Assembly (NCBI RefSeq): GCF_021530565.1
Contig: NZ_JAKGBI010000019.1
Location: 1 to 64,000, forward strand
DNA: 64,000 nt
Origin: Pseudoalteromonas sp. SMS1
GTDB taxonomy: Bacteria > Pseudomonadota > Gammaproteobacteria > Enterobacterales > Alteromonadaceae
Direction of reading: 5' to 3'
The notes below the pieces were generated by a model, which saw nothing but the letters and a program-made list of their open reading frames with translations, ran no database searches and was not told the DNA's origin. The position numbers were made by a program, and so were the translations under genes. Positions 26,512 through 35,834 of the stretch are shown piece by piece; the stretch's first letter is position 1; the number at the start of each line of letters is the position of its first letter.

Positions 26512-29004
26512 ATGGACTTTAGCACTGGTTTGTTGGTCCTACTTTTTGTGATTTTCGCACTTTTTACCGGCGCGTTTGTTCGTCACATCTTAAAAGGCAG
26601 TCAAATCCCCTACACTGTTGCACTTTTACTTTTGGGTATTGTCATTGGCTTACTACAACGTGCTGATGTATTTCAATCAGAAGCACAAGCATTTGGTGAT
26701 AGCCTCGCATTGATCGCCGACATCGATTCCCATTTATTTCTTTATTTGTTTCTCCCTACTTTGATCTTTGAAAGCGCTTTTGCCATGGAAGTACACTTAT
26801 TCCGCCGAATGTTTACTCAAATCGCCTTGCTTGCGGTGCCAGGGCTAATGCTGGCAATTTGGCTCACCGCAGAACTTGTCTTCGCCATTACCCCAGATGC
26901 GTGGCAGTGGAGTTGGGCCGTATGCTTAATGTTTGGCGCGCTGATCAGCGCAACCGATCCGGTCGCCGTTGTGGCACTATTAAAAGAAGTCAGTTCACGA
27001 AAACGGCTTGAAACACTCATTGAAGGTGAGTCATTGCTCAATGACGGCACTGCCATTGTGTTTTTCTCGTTATTTTTTGCCTGGGTGACAGCGACGTTTT
27101 CAGGTGCAACGGTAGATGGACTCACGTCACCATGGCATGTAACGTTAGAGTTTATAAAAGTGGTCTTAGTTGGTTTGATCATTGGGTTTGTCGTGGGCTG
27201 GCTTTGTATATTATGGATAGAGCGCGTCTTTAATGATCCGATGATTGAAATTTCGCTGACGATTGCCGCAGCATATTCCGTGTTTTTTATCGCCGAAAAC
27301 TTTCATGTCTCAGGCGTTGTTGCTGTGGTGACCCTCGCCGTTATATTCGCCAGCATAGGACGAACCCGTATCAGTCCAGAGGTTGCTGGGTTCTTGCATC
27401 ATTTTTGGGAAATGATGGCACACATGGCGAATACTTTGATCTTCTTGCTGGTGGGTATTTTGGTCGCAATAAGAGTGCCGCTTAACGACATTCAAGCCTG
27501 GCACATGCTGTTCGTACTCTACGGCGGTATATTGATCATCAGGGCCACGTCAATTGCTGTATTTATGCCAGCTTTAAAAAGACTCGGAATTGGAATTAAT
27601 TTTGCCAAAGCTGCCGTACTTTGTTGGGGAGGGCTACGAGGTGCGGTCTCATTAGCGCTGGCATTGGCGGTGGTCGCCAGCGATATTATCCCCAAAGAAA
27701 TTGGGGACCGTATATTGTTCTTGTGTGCCGGCATCGTGGTACTGACTATTTTGGTTAATGGCGCCACAATGGGCCTATTACTGAAATTACTTGGCTTAAA
27801 CTCGCTTCCTCCAGCGAAACAAGCGACCGTTGATAAAGCACAAACAAAAATTAGCGCTGAACTGCATGAAATGCTACCTGTCATGATGACCAACGACTTT
27901 TTGAAAGGCGCTGATTGGGATGTTGTAAAGCAAAAAGCGCAGTTAAAGCTGTATGACGAAATCCAAGATAGTCGTTCAGTGACGGCACACGAGTTAGATG
28001 TTGCTTACAAGAGACGGCTTTTAGAAACCGAACGAAAACACTATTGGACGCAATTTGAACAAGGTATGTTAAGTAAGCAAGCAACTGCTAAATTGGTGGA
28101 GGCAGTTGAAGTCGCACTGGATGGTGAGCCATGTATAGGCCCAAGGACATTTATACACAGTACTTGGCAAATTCCCCCTTGGCTGTCATCACTCAGAAAT
28201 TATCGATGGCTCAATCGATTACTGTTGACATTTTATTTTGATAAATTGGCATTGGGATATGATATTGCCCGGGGATTTATCCACGCGCAAGAAGCACTTG
28301 AGAGTCATATACACGCCTTAGCACCTAATACAACCTCAGCAGACGCCGTCATGGAATCGGTCGTTGCAAATAAACAAACTACCCTTGAAAAGATAGATGC
28401 CCTACGTGCCAGCTTTCCAGAAATCATTCAATCGTTGCAATCTCAAGCGGCCACAAGGTTATTACTTAACAGAGAGCGTGCGGTCATCAAAGCACAACTT
28501 AAACAAGCCGTATTAGACAAACCTGAAGCACAACGACTGCTTATGTCTGTAGAAAACAGAATGCAAGCACTGCAAAAACAAACCCTGTTTAAAACAACTC
28601 AGGAACAAAGATTAGTCAACGATATCCCATGGGCAAGAAGTCTATGCCAACGCACACGAGAACAACTCTCTGCGCTAATTGAGCATAACGTCTATGAAGC
28701 GGGGCAAACGATATGTCGTACTGATCAGCCTCTAAACAAGATCGGAATTGTTAGTAGAGGAAGCGTCAAAGAACATTGGTCAGTTCAAAACGACAGGAAA
28801 CATCGCCATATTTGTACAAACAAAGGACCGGGTGAATCTATCGCCCTTTTAGCCCTATTTACTGCCATGAGTAAAACGCACTGCGTAAGCGAAACTCCGT
28901 GTGATGTTATGTGGATACCTTGTGACAAACTAAAACAATTAATGCAACAAGACAACCAACTCACACTGGTCATGTGCAAGCTCATGCAGGACTACTCGGT
29001 ATAG
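26512..29004 (+). CDS. Na+/H+ antiporter (CPA1) with a C-terminal cyclic-nucleotide-binding-type domain
   Basis: 830 residues. An NhaP/NHE-type antiporter domain (about 1-410, about twelve membrane helices) carries the ion-binding Asp149 in SATDPVAV and the LIEGESLLNDGTA motif. A long cytosolic helical linker (about 430-700) follows, then a beta-roll domain (about 705-830) resembling a cNMP-binding domain (IGIVSRGSVKEHW, GPGESIAL). The layout matches the plant SOS1 antiporter and some marine bacterial relatives. Likely role: Na+ extrusion and pH control, gated by the C-terminal domain. The usual phosphate-cassette Arg of cAMP binders is not obvious, so the ligand may differ. Confidence 0.9.
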   Translation: MDFSTGLLVLLFVIFALFTGAFVRHILKGSQIPYTVALLLLGIVIGLLQRADVFQSEAQAFGDSLALIADIDSHLFLYLFLPTLIFESAFAMEVHLFRRMFTQIALLAVPGLMLAIWLTAELVFAITPDAWQWSWAVCLMFGALISATDPVAVVALLKEVSSRKRLETLIEGESLLNDGTAIVFFSLFFAWVTATFSGATVDGLTSPWHVTLEFIKVVLVGLIIGFVVGWLCILWIERVFNDPMIEISLTIAAAYSVFFIAENFHVSGVVAVVTLAVIFASIGRTRISPEVAGFLHHFWEMMAHMANTLIFLLVGILVAIRVPLNDIQAWHMLFVLYGGILIIRATSIAVFMPALKRLGIGINFAKAAVLCWGGLRGAVSLALALAVVASDIIPKEIGDRILFLCAGIVVLTILVNGATMGLLLKLLGLNSLPPAKQATVDKAQTKISAELHEMLPVMMTNDFLKGADWDVVKQKAQLKLYDEIQDSRSVTAHELDVAYKRRLLETERKHYWTQFEQGMLSKQATAKLVEAVEVALDGEPCIGPRTFIHSTWQIPPWLSSLRNYRWLNRLLLTFYFDKLALGYDIARGFIHAQEALESHIHALAPNTTSADAVMESVVANKQTTLEKIDALRASFPEIIQSLQSQAATRLLLNRERAVIKAQLKQAVLDKPEAQRLLMSVENRMQALQKQTLFKTTQEQRLVNDIPWARSLCQRTREQLSALIEHNVYEAGQTICRTDQPLNKIGIVSRGSVKEHWSVQNDRKHRHICTNKGPGESIALLALFTAMSKTHCVSETPCDVMWIPCDKLKQLMQQDNQLTLVMCKLMQDYSV

Positions 29005-29038
29005 TTTGATATGATGTAATACGAAACCTACCCCTTGG

Positions 29039-29064
29039 TGCGCCTTAACAACAGTTAAGGCGCA
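29039..29064. terminator. Hairpin after the antiporter gene
   Basis: A perfect 11-bp stem TGCGCCTTAAC / GTTAAGGCGCA with an AACA loop, 35 nt after the stop; no T run, so only a probable terminator. Confidence 0.55.
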
Positions 29065-29266
29065 TATCACAGGCTACAAATACCTTAGTTTTGGTAGTAA
29101 AAGCGCCCTTACACCTTTTCCCAGCAGGGTGAATTGCATGATAAACAGCTGGTTTATATAACTTAATTACGAGAAATGGGCGTACTTTATCGATTATTAC
29201 TTGTTATGTCAGAGTCAGTCGAATACTGTGATCACACAATAATAAAAGAACACAAGGAAAGTATTA

Positions 29267-30553
29267 ATGAAACTTCGTTCTACGTATGGGCTCTTCTGCG
29301 CTATTACATTTGTTGCCATGAGCCACTGTCACGCGAGTACACAAAAACTCTTACCCAATGATGGAAAAGCTGACGATCAGTTTGCCTTTAGCGTCGCAAT
29401 CGATGGTACAACCGCTTTGATCGGTGCCCACAAAACCGACGCACAGCAGATTAAAGACTCTGGCGCTGCTTACATATTCTCACTCAAGCCAAATGGCTGG
29501 CAGCAACAAGCCAAACTGGTTGCCAACCCTGCATACGCAAATGATACTGTTGGTGGTAATGTCGCCTTGAGAAATCAGTTTGCCATGCTTGGTGTTATTA
29601 AACGTGATGATAAAGGCAAAGACGCAGGCGCCGTAGTTGCCTTTAAACATCATGGCGAATCTTGGTCCCAAACTCAGATTATAACAGCGCATGACGCTAA
29701 GGCTGGCGATGCTTTTGGCCAGAGCATCGCATTAACGGAACGATTTCTCGTGATAGGCGCCCCGCATAGCGATTCACCACATAGAGATTCCGGCTCAGCG
29801 TATGTATTTGAGCGCAACAAAGACACATGGCAGTTTAAAACCAAACTCTCGGCAAATGATGGCGCCGAAGGGGATTTATTTGGGATCAGCGTGGCAATCG
29901 ATAACAACACTATATTGGTCGGCGCCGATCTTCATGACGAAATTGCGGAGCAAGCCGGCGCCGTTTATGCGTATGTATTTGATGGGAAACAATGGCACCA
30001 ACAAGCTAAGTTAGTCGCCAAAGATGGGGCAGATACCGACATTTTTGGTGTTAGGGTGGCGTTGGTTGGTGATACGGCTCTAATCTCAGCGAGAAGAGAC
30101 GATATCGAAGGCGTTGGTATTGACGCGGGCTCTGCCTATGTTTTCGAACGCTCTAATGGCAAGTGGAGTCAAGCTCAAAAGCTGCTAGCCCCCGATGGTC
30201 AAGCTGACGATAGATTTGCTCGTGGTGTGGCATTGACTGAAGATACCGCTTTGATTTCTGCGATGCACCATGATGCCAATGGTCAAAACGCAGGGGCGCT
30301 TTATGTGTTTAAAAAACACCTTGGCCAATGGCATTACACATCCAAAATCGTTGCCCCAGATGGATCGCCAGAAGATAGATTTGGTTGGAATATCGCCGTA
30401 AGCGACCAAACTGCAATTGTAGCCACACCCCATAGAGACGACAATGGAAGCGGCTCTGGAGCGGCTTATATCCTGGATTTATCTGTGCCAAATGCGCAGC
30501 GTGTAGCGCAGGGTAACAGTGCAACGTCAACGCCATTAAATAGACAATATTAG
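29267..30553 (+). CDS. Secreted FG-GAP repeat protein
   Basis: 428 residues with a signal peptide (about 1-23). The rest is about seven repeats of roughly 55 residues with the pattern DxFGxSVAIDGxTALIGA...GSAYVF...W, an integrin-alpha-like beta-propeller. The repeats have Asp-rich loops that would bind calcium. Likely surface or extracellular; ligand unknown. AAGGAAAG ribosome site. Single gene. Confidence 0.88.
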   Translation: MKLRSTYGLFCAITFVAMSHCHASTQKLLPNDGKADDQFAFSVAIDGTTALIGAHKTDAQQIKDSGAAYIFSLKPNGWQQQAKLVANPAYANDTVGGNVALRNQFAMLGVIKRDDKGKDAGAVVAFKHHGESWSQTQIITAHDAKAGDAFGQSIALTERFLVIGAPHSDSPHRDSGSAYVFERNKDTWQFKTKLSANDGAEGDLFGISVAIDNNTILVGADLHDEIAEQAGAVYAYVFDGKQWHQQAKLVAKDGADTDIFGVRVALVGDTALISARRDDIEGVGIDAGSAYVFERSNGKWSQAQKLLAPDGQADDRFARGVALTEDTALISAMHHDANGQNAGALYVFKKHLGQWHYTSKIVAPDGSPEDRFGWNIAVSDQTAIVATPHRDDNGSGSGAAYILDLSVPNAQRVAQGNSATSTPLNRQY

Positions 30554-30629
30554 TTTGTTTTTTAGCCAAAATCGCAATTCGAAACGCTCAATTTCGCACT
30601 TTGGAACATATCGATTATTATGCAGCTGT

Positions 30630-31016
30630 CTACACGTTGACCTTATAATTGAGGCCTTGGGCTTCGTCCCCGGTGGTCCCTCTAAAACCCCAACAATGGG
30701 CGGGTTGTTCTTTAATTGTTATCTCAAGATCGATGGGGGTAATCCCTAACTCAACGTCGATGTTTTCAAAAAGCGCTTTGATCAGCGCTTTTTTAGTATC
30801 CACTTTGCGCCCTTCCATCATATTAATTTCAATAACCGTATAAGCTTCTGTTCTCCCGCTGGGATAATAGAAGTCAGCCGCACTCATCGGCACAAATCGA
30901 TGTGCACGTTTATCCTCTGGCAGTCCTATCACTTGCGTCACCGTTGCTTGAATTACATCAGATAAACGCGCTTTGATTGGGTTCAAATGCTCTGCTATGC
31001 CATAAATAATAACCAT
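30630..31016 (-). CDS. Tautomerase-superfamily protein
   Basis: 128 residues from ATG at 31016; AGGGAA just upstream supports one of two adjacent ATGs (31019 or 31016) rather than the longer frame to 31058. The FYYPSGRTEAYTVIEI and EQPAHCWGFRG blocks are typical of 4-oxalocrotonate-tautomerase-like proteins. The mature N-terminus would be Val, not the catalytic Pro that most superfamily members expose, so the activity is uncertain. Confidence 0.8.
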   Translation of the reverse strand: MVIIYGIAEHLNPIKARLSDVIQATVTQVIGLPEDKRAHRFVPMSAADFYYPSGRTEAYTVIEINMMEGRKVDTKKALIKALFENIDVELGITPIDLEITIKEQPAHCWGFRGTTGDEAQGLNYKVNV

Positions 31017-31159
31017 CATTTCCCTACACTTTTCACACCAACTATGCACAATCCACAAGGTAATTACCCACCCCTAACAAATGCAATTAACGCCTTTGCT
31101 GCTACTCAACGAATTAGGATGGCATAACCACTATGCTGAACGGTGTCATAAGCGGTACT

Positions 31160-31360
31160 TTAACTCACGTTTGCTTTTGATTGTTTTTGATTAGATAGCC
31201 CAATTACCAGTAGTGGGATCCCAGCACCCACACAGCCTAAAGCGGGGCCCCAAAAGGCAAATGATTGAAGAGAAAGTGCAATAATTGAAAATACAACGCC
31301 ATTCGCAATTAATACTGCTCCTATCACACTCATTGACTTCCATTGTTTTATTGAGTCCAT
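31160..31360 (-). CDS. Small two-helix membrane protein
   Basis: 66 residues from the ATG at 31360, chosen because AAAAGGA lies about 7 nt upstream; a longer frame to 31387 adds nine residues containing that site. Two hydrophobic segments (about 10-32 and 36-54) with Gly-rich turns. No family recognised. Confidence 0.6.
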   Translation of the reverse strand: MDSIKQWKSMSVIGAVLIANGVVFSIIALSLQSFAFWGPALGCVGAGIPLLVIGLSNQKQSKANVS

Positions 31361-31561
31361 TTCAAATCCTTTTAAATTTATCATCATGGCGTTGGACAGA
31401 AGGCCTCTTTAACCGTAACCCAACCACCCTAACTGAATTGTATCAAAAACAAACGACACTAGGTTCCATTGTGGATCAGGTCTTAATAAATAAATTCCTA
31501 AAGTACACGCTCAACACGACAAACCAATCATGGCATTTGAACATACGTCACAACACGTACC

Positions 31562-32143
31562 TTAAGGCGAGCCTGCCGCCATGATGGTTGCCGCTAAGAA
31601 AACGGCTGGCACCGTAACGACGGTATCAATTGTGATAGTCACTGGGGTCGCAATGATTTTTCCAGCAGTTTGTGTAAATGTCTGAGGCTGAGCCACCATT
31701 ATAGGGTATTCTTTGTCCAATTTTTCAAGCGGAAGCGTACCTTCGATGAGATAGCGTTTTCCTGACACCTTACGTGTCAATGTCAATTGCTGTTGTTCAT
31801 CGTCTTTTACAAAACCCAAAGATTCAAGACGGGAAACAAGGCTTAGTGGTAAAGTTTGATCTCTTAAGGTCAAAGTCACCCTGCCTTGCACCCTATTTTG
31901 ACTATCGAGTTTAAACTCATCAAAACTCGGAATGAACTCCACTTGGCGAGATAACTTAAGCGCCTCTCCAAATTGTGGATCAATCCCCATTAGGTACGCG
32001 GTTTCGGTTGTTGTCACAAACAACTCCTGAGTATCACTTTTGACATAAAACCCATTGAGGTTTTCTTTTTGATACTTAGCTTCCCATAAACTGGCAGTAC
32101 ATCCGCTAATAAACAGGACTAAAACCATTAAATATTTAGACAT
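31562..32143 (-). CDS. Hypothetical lipoprotein
   Basis: 193 residues; lipoprotein signal with FISGC (Cys15) and a strong AAGGAG site. Mostly beta-strand-like with repeated Leu/Thr alternation, and a hydrophobic C-terminal stretch (about 165-190). Family not recognised. It faces a DUF523 gene across a short gap on the same strand. Confidence 0.75.
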   Translation of the reverse strand: MSKYLMVLVLFISGCTASLWEAKYQKENLNGFYVKSDTQELFVTTTETAYLMGIDPQFGEALKLSRQVEFIPSFDEFKLDSQNRVQGRVTLTLRDQTLPLSLVSRLESLGFVKDDEQQQLTLTRKVSGKRYLIEGTLPLEKLDKEYPIMVAQPQTFTQTAGKIIATPVTITIDTVVTVPAVFLAATIMAAGSP

Positions 32144-32227
32144 TGATTCTCCTTAACCTCATGAGATATTGATATTTTACAATAGCAAGCGGTTATCTTA
32201 TTGTCACCGCTTGTGTCACCACCCCAT

Positions 32228-32713
32228 TCATAATTGGGTAAGCTTTTCGATTAATTGCCCAGCAGTGTGTTGGCTATACACTTCTATACCATGTGCACTA
32301 AGCAGTTCTGCCGTCACACCTGAACCCAAGATTTTATTACCAGAAAACGTCCCGTCATAGATCTGCTGGCTGCCACATGATGGGCTCCCTTCAGCTAAGA
32401 TTGCATATTTAATACCTTGATTTTGACAAATTCTTAGTGCTTGCGCTGCGCCATTGATAAACGCTTTAGTGACATCCACACCATCATCGCCAACCACTTG
32501 CGCCGCACCATCAATTACAGCACGACCATCGCCACCAAGGATCTCAGCAGGTGCTCTCGGAATCGGTAACCCTGCCGAAACCTCAGGACAAAACACGGTG
32601 AGCGCGACGTTAAAGTCTAACCATTGTTTATCTGATTTATCCAATGACAAGCTCGTGCCATTGTATCTAACTTCATTGCCTACTAAACACGCACTTACAA
32701 AGACTTTTTGCAT
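32228..32713 (-). CDS. DUF523 family protein
   Basis: 161 residues. The family marks are VSACLVG at the N-terminus, CPEVSAGLPIPRAPAEI at about 42-58, and EGSPSCGSQQI near 110, which together give three conserved cysteines. Function unknown; the Cys set suggests a metal or sulfur role. Upstream ribosome site is weak. Confidence 0.88.
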   Translation of the reverse strand: MQKVFVSACLVGNEVRYNGTSLSLDKSDKQWLDFNVALTVFCPEVSAGLPIPRAPAEILGGDGRAVIDGAAQVVGDDGVDVTKAFINGAAQALRICQNQGIKYAILAEGSPSCGSQQIYDGTFSGNKILGSGVTAELLSAHGIEVYSQHTAGQLIEKLTQL

Positions 32714-32806
32714 CTACCACAACTCCGATATGCATAATACTGATCTACACGACAAAAATATTTAGGTTTATGGCCGACTTATATGCGACCAGACCTGGCT
32801 ATAAAA

Positions 32807-33487
32807 TCAAAAACGTTTATTGTCGGCGGGCAATGCCCATATTTGATGAGTCAGATTAAATTTTTCAAACATTGCCCTCGCTTGTGAGATAGACCATTTC
32901 TCCCACGCTGGATTTAAATGATTTCCATACCACACTTTTGCAAACTCCCAAACATGCTCAATGGGTTGCACATCCCCTTTATTTAAGTCATGCCGATGAC
33001 ACCAGTCATCAATTTGCGCCTGTGACTCAAACAGCAACATGGTGCTACAGGTATAGATTACATTATCCCACGCGGCCTGCATTGGAATAGGGAAATGCAC
33101 GTAGAGATTATTCTGCTGTAATTGCCCATTTTTAATTTCAATTACTATTTGTTTTGCTTCCGCACCTATGTTCGTTGTAATAGTAAGGTCTCTGTCGAGT
33201 AAGAAAGCGGCACCTAACGAACACCAAGCACAGTTGCCCCACCAAGATTTACCTGAAGATTGAATATAAAAATTGGTCGGCGCGGTTGAGAATGGATGCA
33301 TCACCCACACTTCATTTGAATGCGGATGTAGCACAACCCCGTGTATCTCTTGCAGCGTCTTAAGCGCTGCAATGACATCACTTGGTGATTGCTCAAAAGC
33401 CTTCGCTATTTGAGACACTTTAGGTGCACGGCCTGTTTCAACAAGATTATTCATAATATAAAAATGTAGTGTTGAATTATTTAGCAA
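32807..33487 (-). CDS. Alkylmercury lyase (MerB)-like protein
   Basis: 226 residues from a TTG at 33487, chosen because AAAGGAG lies 8 nt upstream; the longer ATG starts at 33523 and 33505 lack a ribosome site. A helix-turn-helix-like N-terminus (about 1-60) precedes a NosL/MerB-like domain. The NCAWCSLGA segment aligns with the MerB active site: Cys86 fits MerB Cys96, but the MerB Asp99 position is Cys89. Cys147 fits MerB Cys159. No mer operon is nearby, so organomercury cleavage is doubtful; a metal or thiol function is an alternative. Confidence 0.75.
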   Translation of the reverse strand: MLNNSTLHFYIMNNLVETGRAPKVSQIAKAFEQSPSDVIAALKTLQEIHGVVLHPHSNEVWVMHPFSTAPTNFYIQSSGKSWWGNCAWCSLGAAFLLDRDLTITTNIGAEAKQIVIEIKNGQLQQNNLYVHFPIPMQAAWDNVIYTCSTMLLFESQAQIDDWCHRHDLNKGDVQPIEHVWEFAKVWYGNHLNPAWEKWSISQARAMFEKFNLTHQIWALPADNKRF

Positions 33488-33643
33488 AATACCCACTCCT
33501 TTCATCATGCTGCAAACGTGCATTTTTAACTTTATCGCACACTCAAACTATATCAATGCATCAGTTAAAATATATGCAAAACCAGCTTTAAACTACATAT
33601 TTATTTCAAACATATCGAATATAATAGATATAAGAATTATTTA

Positions 33644-33659
33644 TTGCATACGTATTCAA
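33644..33659 (+). promoter_or_regulatory. Near-palindromic operator candidate upstream of the alpha-amylase gene
   Basis: TTGCATACGTATTCAA is a 16-bp palindrome except for one pair, of the type bound by LacI-family regulators. It is about 60 bp before the amylase start. A second perfect inverted repeat, GTTCT-GAAA-AGAAC, is at 33666-33679. No regulator gene is adjacent. Confidence 0.4.
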
Positions 33660-33717
33660 TAGAATGTTCTGAAAAGAACTATATATTGTAAATCTCATGT
33701 AAATGAGAGGCACAATA

Positions 33718-35721
33718 ATGAATAAAATAAAATTACCAATCGCCGCAAGTTTTGCTGTACTTGCCTCCACAAGCGCCTTTTCTGCACCGAGCAGTGTTGG
33801 CGAACCCACTACCTTTGTTCACCTTTTTGAATGGTCATGGCCAGATGTAGCCAAAGAATGTGAAACATTTTTAGGTCCTCAAGGCTATGCCGCAGTTCAA
33901 GTCTCCCCCCCAAATGAACACATAACCGGCAGCCAATGGTGGACTCGATATCAACCTGTCAGCTATCAACTTATCAGTCGCGGTGGCGATAGAAATGCAT
34001 TTGTTGACATGGTTTCAAGATGTAAAGCCGCGGGGGTTGATATTTACGTGGATGCCGTGATCAACCACATGGCCCATGGCAGCGGTAGTGGCGTCGCAGG
34101 CAACACGTTTGGCAATAAGCAATACCCAATTTACAGTCCGAATGATTTTCATCAAACCTGTGCAATTAATCCGCAAGACTATGGCAACAACGCCTGGCGC
34201 GTTCAAAATTGCGAACTAGTTGGATTACATGACTTGGATACCGACGCGCCATATGTTCAAACTCAACTAGCCAACTTTTTAAATGATCTCCTTTCGATTG
34301 GCGTTGCTGGGTTTAGGCTTGATGCGAGTAAACATATGCCCCCATCCGATATTGGTGATGTGCTCGCAAAATTAGACAAAGAGTCAGTCGTATTCCAAGA
34401 AGTGATCGACCAAGGCAGTGAAGCCATCAAAGCATCTGAGTACTTCCAAAACGGACTAGTCACGGAGTTTAAATACAGCCTTAAACTGAGCGAAACGTTT
34501 AAAACCGGCAAGCTTGCTTGGCTCAAGACTTTCGGTGAGCAATGGGGTTTCATGCCCAGTTATAAAGCAGTTGTATTTACAGATAACCATGATAACCAAA
34601 GGGGTCATGGCGGTGCGGGCTCCATTGTGACTTTCCACGACGGTAAACTGTATGACTTAGCAAATGTCTTTATGTTGGCATATCCATATGGATACCCAAA
34701 GGTGATGTCTAGTTATGAGTTCAATGGTGACACCGATGCGGGTGGGCCAAATGTGCCCGTGCATCAGGGTAGCGCCATAAATTGTAATGCTCAACAATGG
34801 CAGTGTGAACACAGAAAGCCTTTTATTGCAGGTGCGATGCGATTTAGAAACCACACTACTGGGCACTGGACAGTGTCGAACTGGTGGGACAATGGTAATA
34901 ATCAAATCGCGTTTTCTAGGGGCGATCAAGGATTTGTGGCTATTAACCGTGAATCTTCAAACATGTCAGCCAAATTGCAAACGGGGTTAAAGCCCGGTAC
35001 CTACTGTGATGAATTGAGCGGTGGAAAAAGCGCAAACCAATGCGTAGGAAAAACCGTAGTCGTTGACCAAGACGGTTACACGCAGGTTAATTTGAGTGCC
35101 ATGGACGCCATTGCTATTCATCACAATGGAATCACCGATCAACAGCCACCCGTCGGAGACTGGCAACGTACAGTCGTATTTATCAAAGCAGAAACGCAAA
35201 ACGGACAAGATATGTTTGTGCGCGGAGGACTGGATCATAGTGCTGCGTCTCAGCGCGGAGTAAATTGCCAAGCTAACCCGGGGTTATGCCAAGTACCAAT
35301 CAAACACCTAAACTTACGAAATGGGACAACTGCGCCATGGAAAGTGGGTGATTTATTTTTAGATTGGCAAGCGTCAGAGAACGGACAATCAGCACATGCA
35401 CAAGGCACGGCGCTTGATTGGACCACCAATCAATGGCCATTGCAGTGGGGTGATAAAAAAACCTATACACAGCATGGATTTGGAGAATCAAGCCTCAATC
35501 AATGGGGACCGCATTACTGGAAACTAGAAGTTGAAATGGATTGCAGTAAAACATTTGATGGCTGGTTTGAGCTCAAAGCCTATGTGAAAAATGGCCAAGG
35601 CTGGGAAGATAACATTTCACAACAAAATCGCCCTTACAACAGTCATAACCATTTTGCGAAGTGTGGCATGCTCAACATGTTTGAATTTGGTAAGGACCTG
35701 CATTTTGTTAAAGCGCTGTGA
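33718..35721 (+). CDS. Secreted chloride-type alpha-amylase, GH13, with C-terminal extension
   Basis: 667 residues from ATG at 33718 (GAGAGG site upstream; signal peptide residues 1-23). The catalytic domain (about 28-475) closely resembles the cold-active Pseudoalteromonas haloplanktis amylase. It has nucleophile Asp202 (GFRLDAS, with the chloride-binding-type Arg200), acid/base Glu228 (VVFQEVID) and Asp292 (NHDNQRGHGG). About 190 further residues (480-667, with several Cys and Trp) match the kind of C-terminal propeptide known to help secretion in that enzyme, or could bind starch. Cleaves internal alpha-1,4 bonds of starch outside the cell. A strong terminator follows. Confidence 0.95.
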   Translation: MNKIKLPIAASFAVLASTSAFSAPSSVGEPTTFVHLFEWSWPDVAKECETFLGPQGYAAVQVSPPNEHITGSQWWTRYQPVSYQLISRGGDRNAFVDMVSRCKAAGVDIYVDAVINHMAHGSGSGVAGNTFGNKQYPIYSPNDFHQTCAINPQDYGNNAWRVQNCELVGLHDLDTDAPYVQTQLANFLNDLLSIGVAGFRLDASKHMPPSDIGDVLAKLDKESVVFQEVIDQGSEAIKASEYFQNGLVTEFKYSLKLSETFKTGKLAWLKTFGEQWGFMPSYKAVVFTDNHDNQRGHGGAGSIVTFHDGKLYDLANVFMLAYPYGYPKVMSSYEFNGDTDAGGPNVPVHQGSAINCNAQQWQCEHRKPFIAGAMRFRNHTTGHWTVSNWWDNGNNQIAFSRGDQGFVAINRESSNMSAKLQTGLKPGTYCDELSGGKSANQCVGKTVVVDQDGYTQVNLSAMDAIAIHHNGITDQQPPVGDWQRTVVFIKAETQNGQDMFVRGGLDHSAASQRGVNCQANPGLCQVPIKHLNLRNGTTAPWKVGDLFLDWQASENGQSAHAQGTALDWTTNQWPLQWGDKKTYTQHGFGESSLNQWGPHYWKLEVEMDCSKTFDGWFELKAYVKNGQGWEDNISQQNRPYNSHNHFAKCGMLNMFEFGKDLHFVKAL

Positions 35722-35778
35722 GCCCTTCTATTTAATTAGACTGAAAACCGATTAATCTCCCTTAGGTTATCAGAGCCA

Positions 35779-35805
35779 AGCAACCATTGCATTGCAATGG
35801 TTGCT
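35779..35805 (+). terminator. Terminator after the alpha-amylase gene
   Basis: A 12-bp perfect stem AGCAACCATTGC / GCAATGGTTGCT with an ATT loop, followed by six T (35805-35810). Confidence 0.85.
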
Positions 35806-35834
35806 TTTTTAATTGCACTAAATACTGAGGGCAA

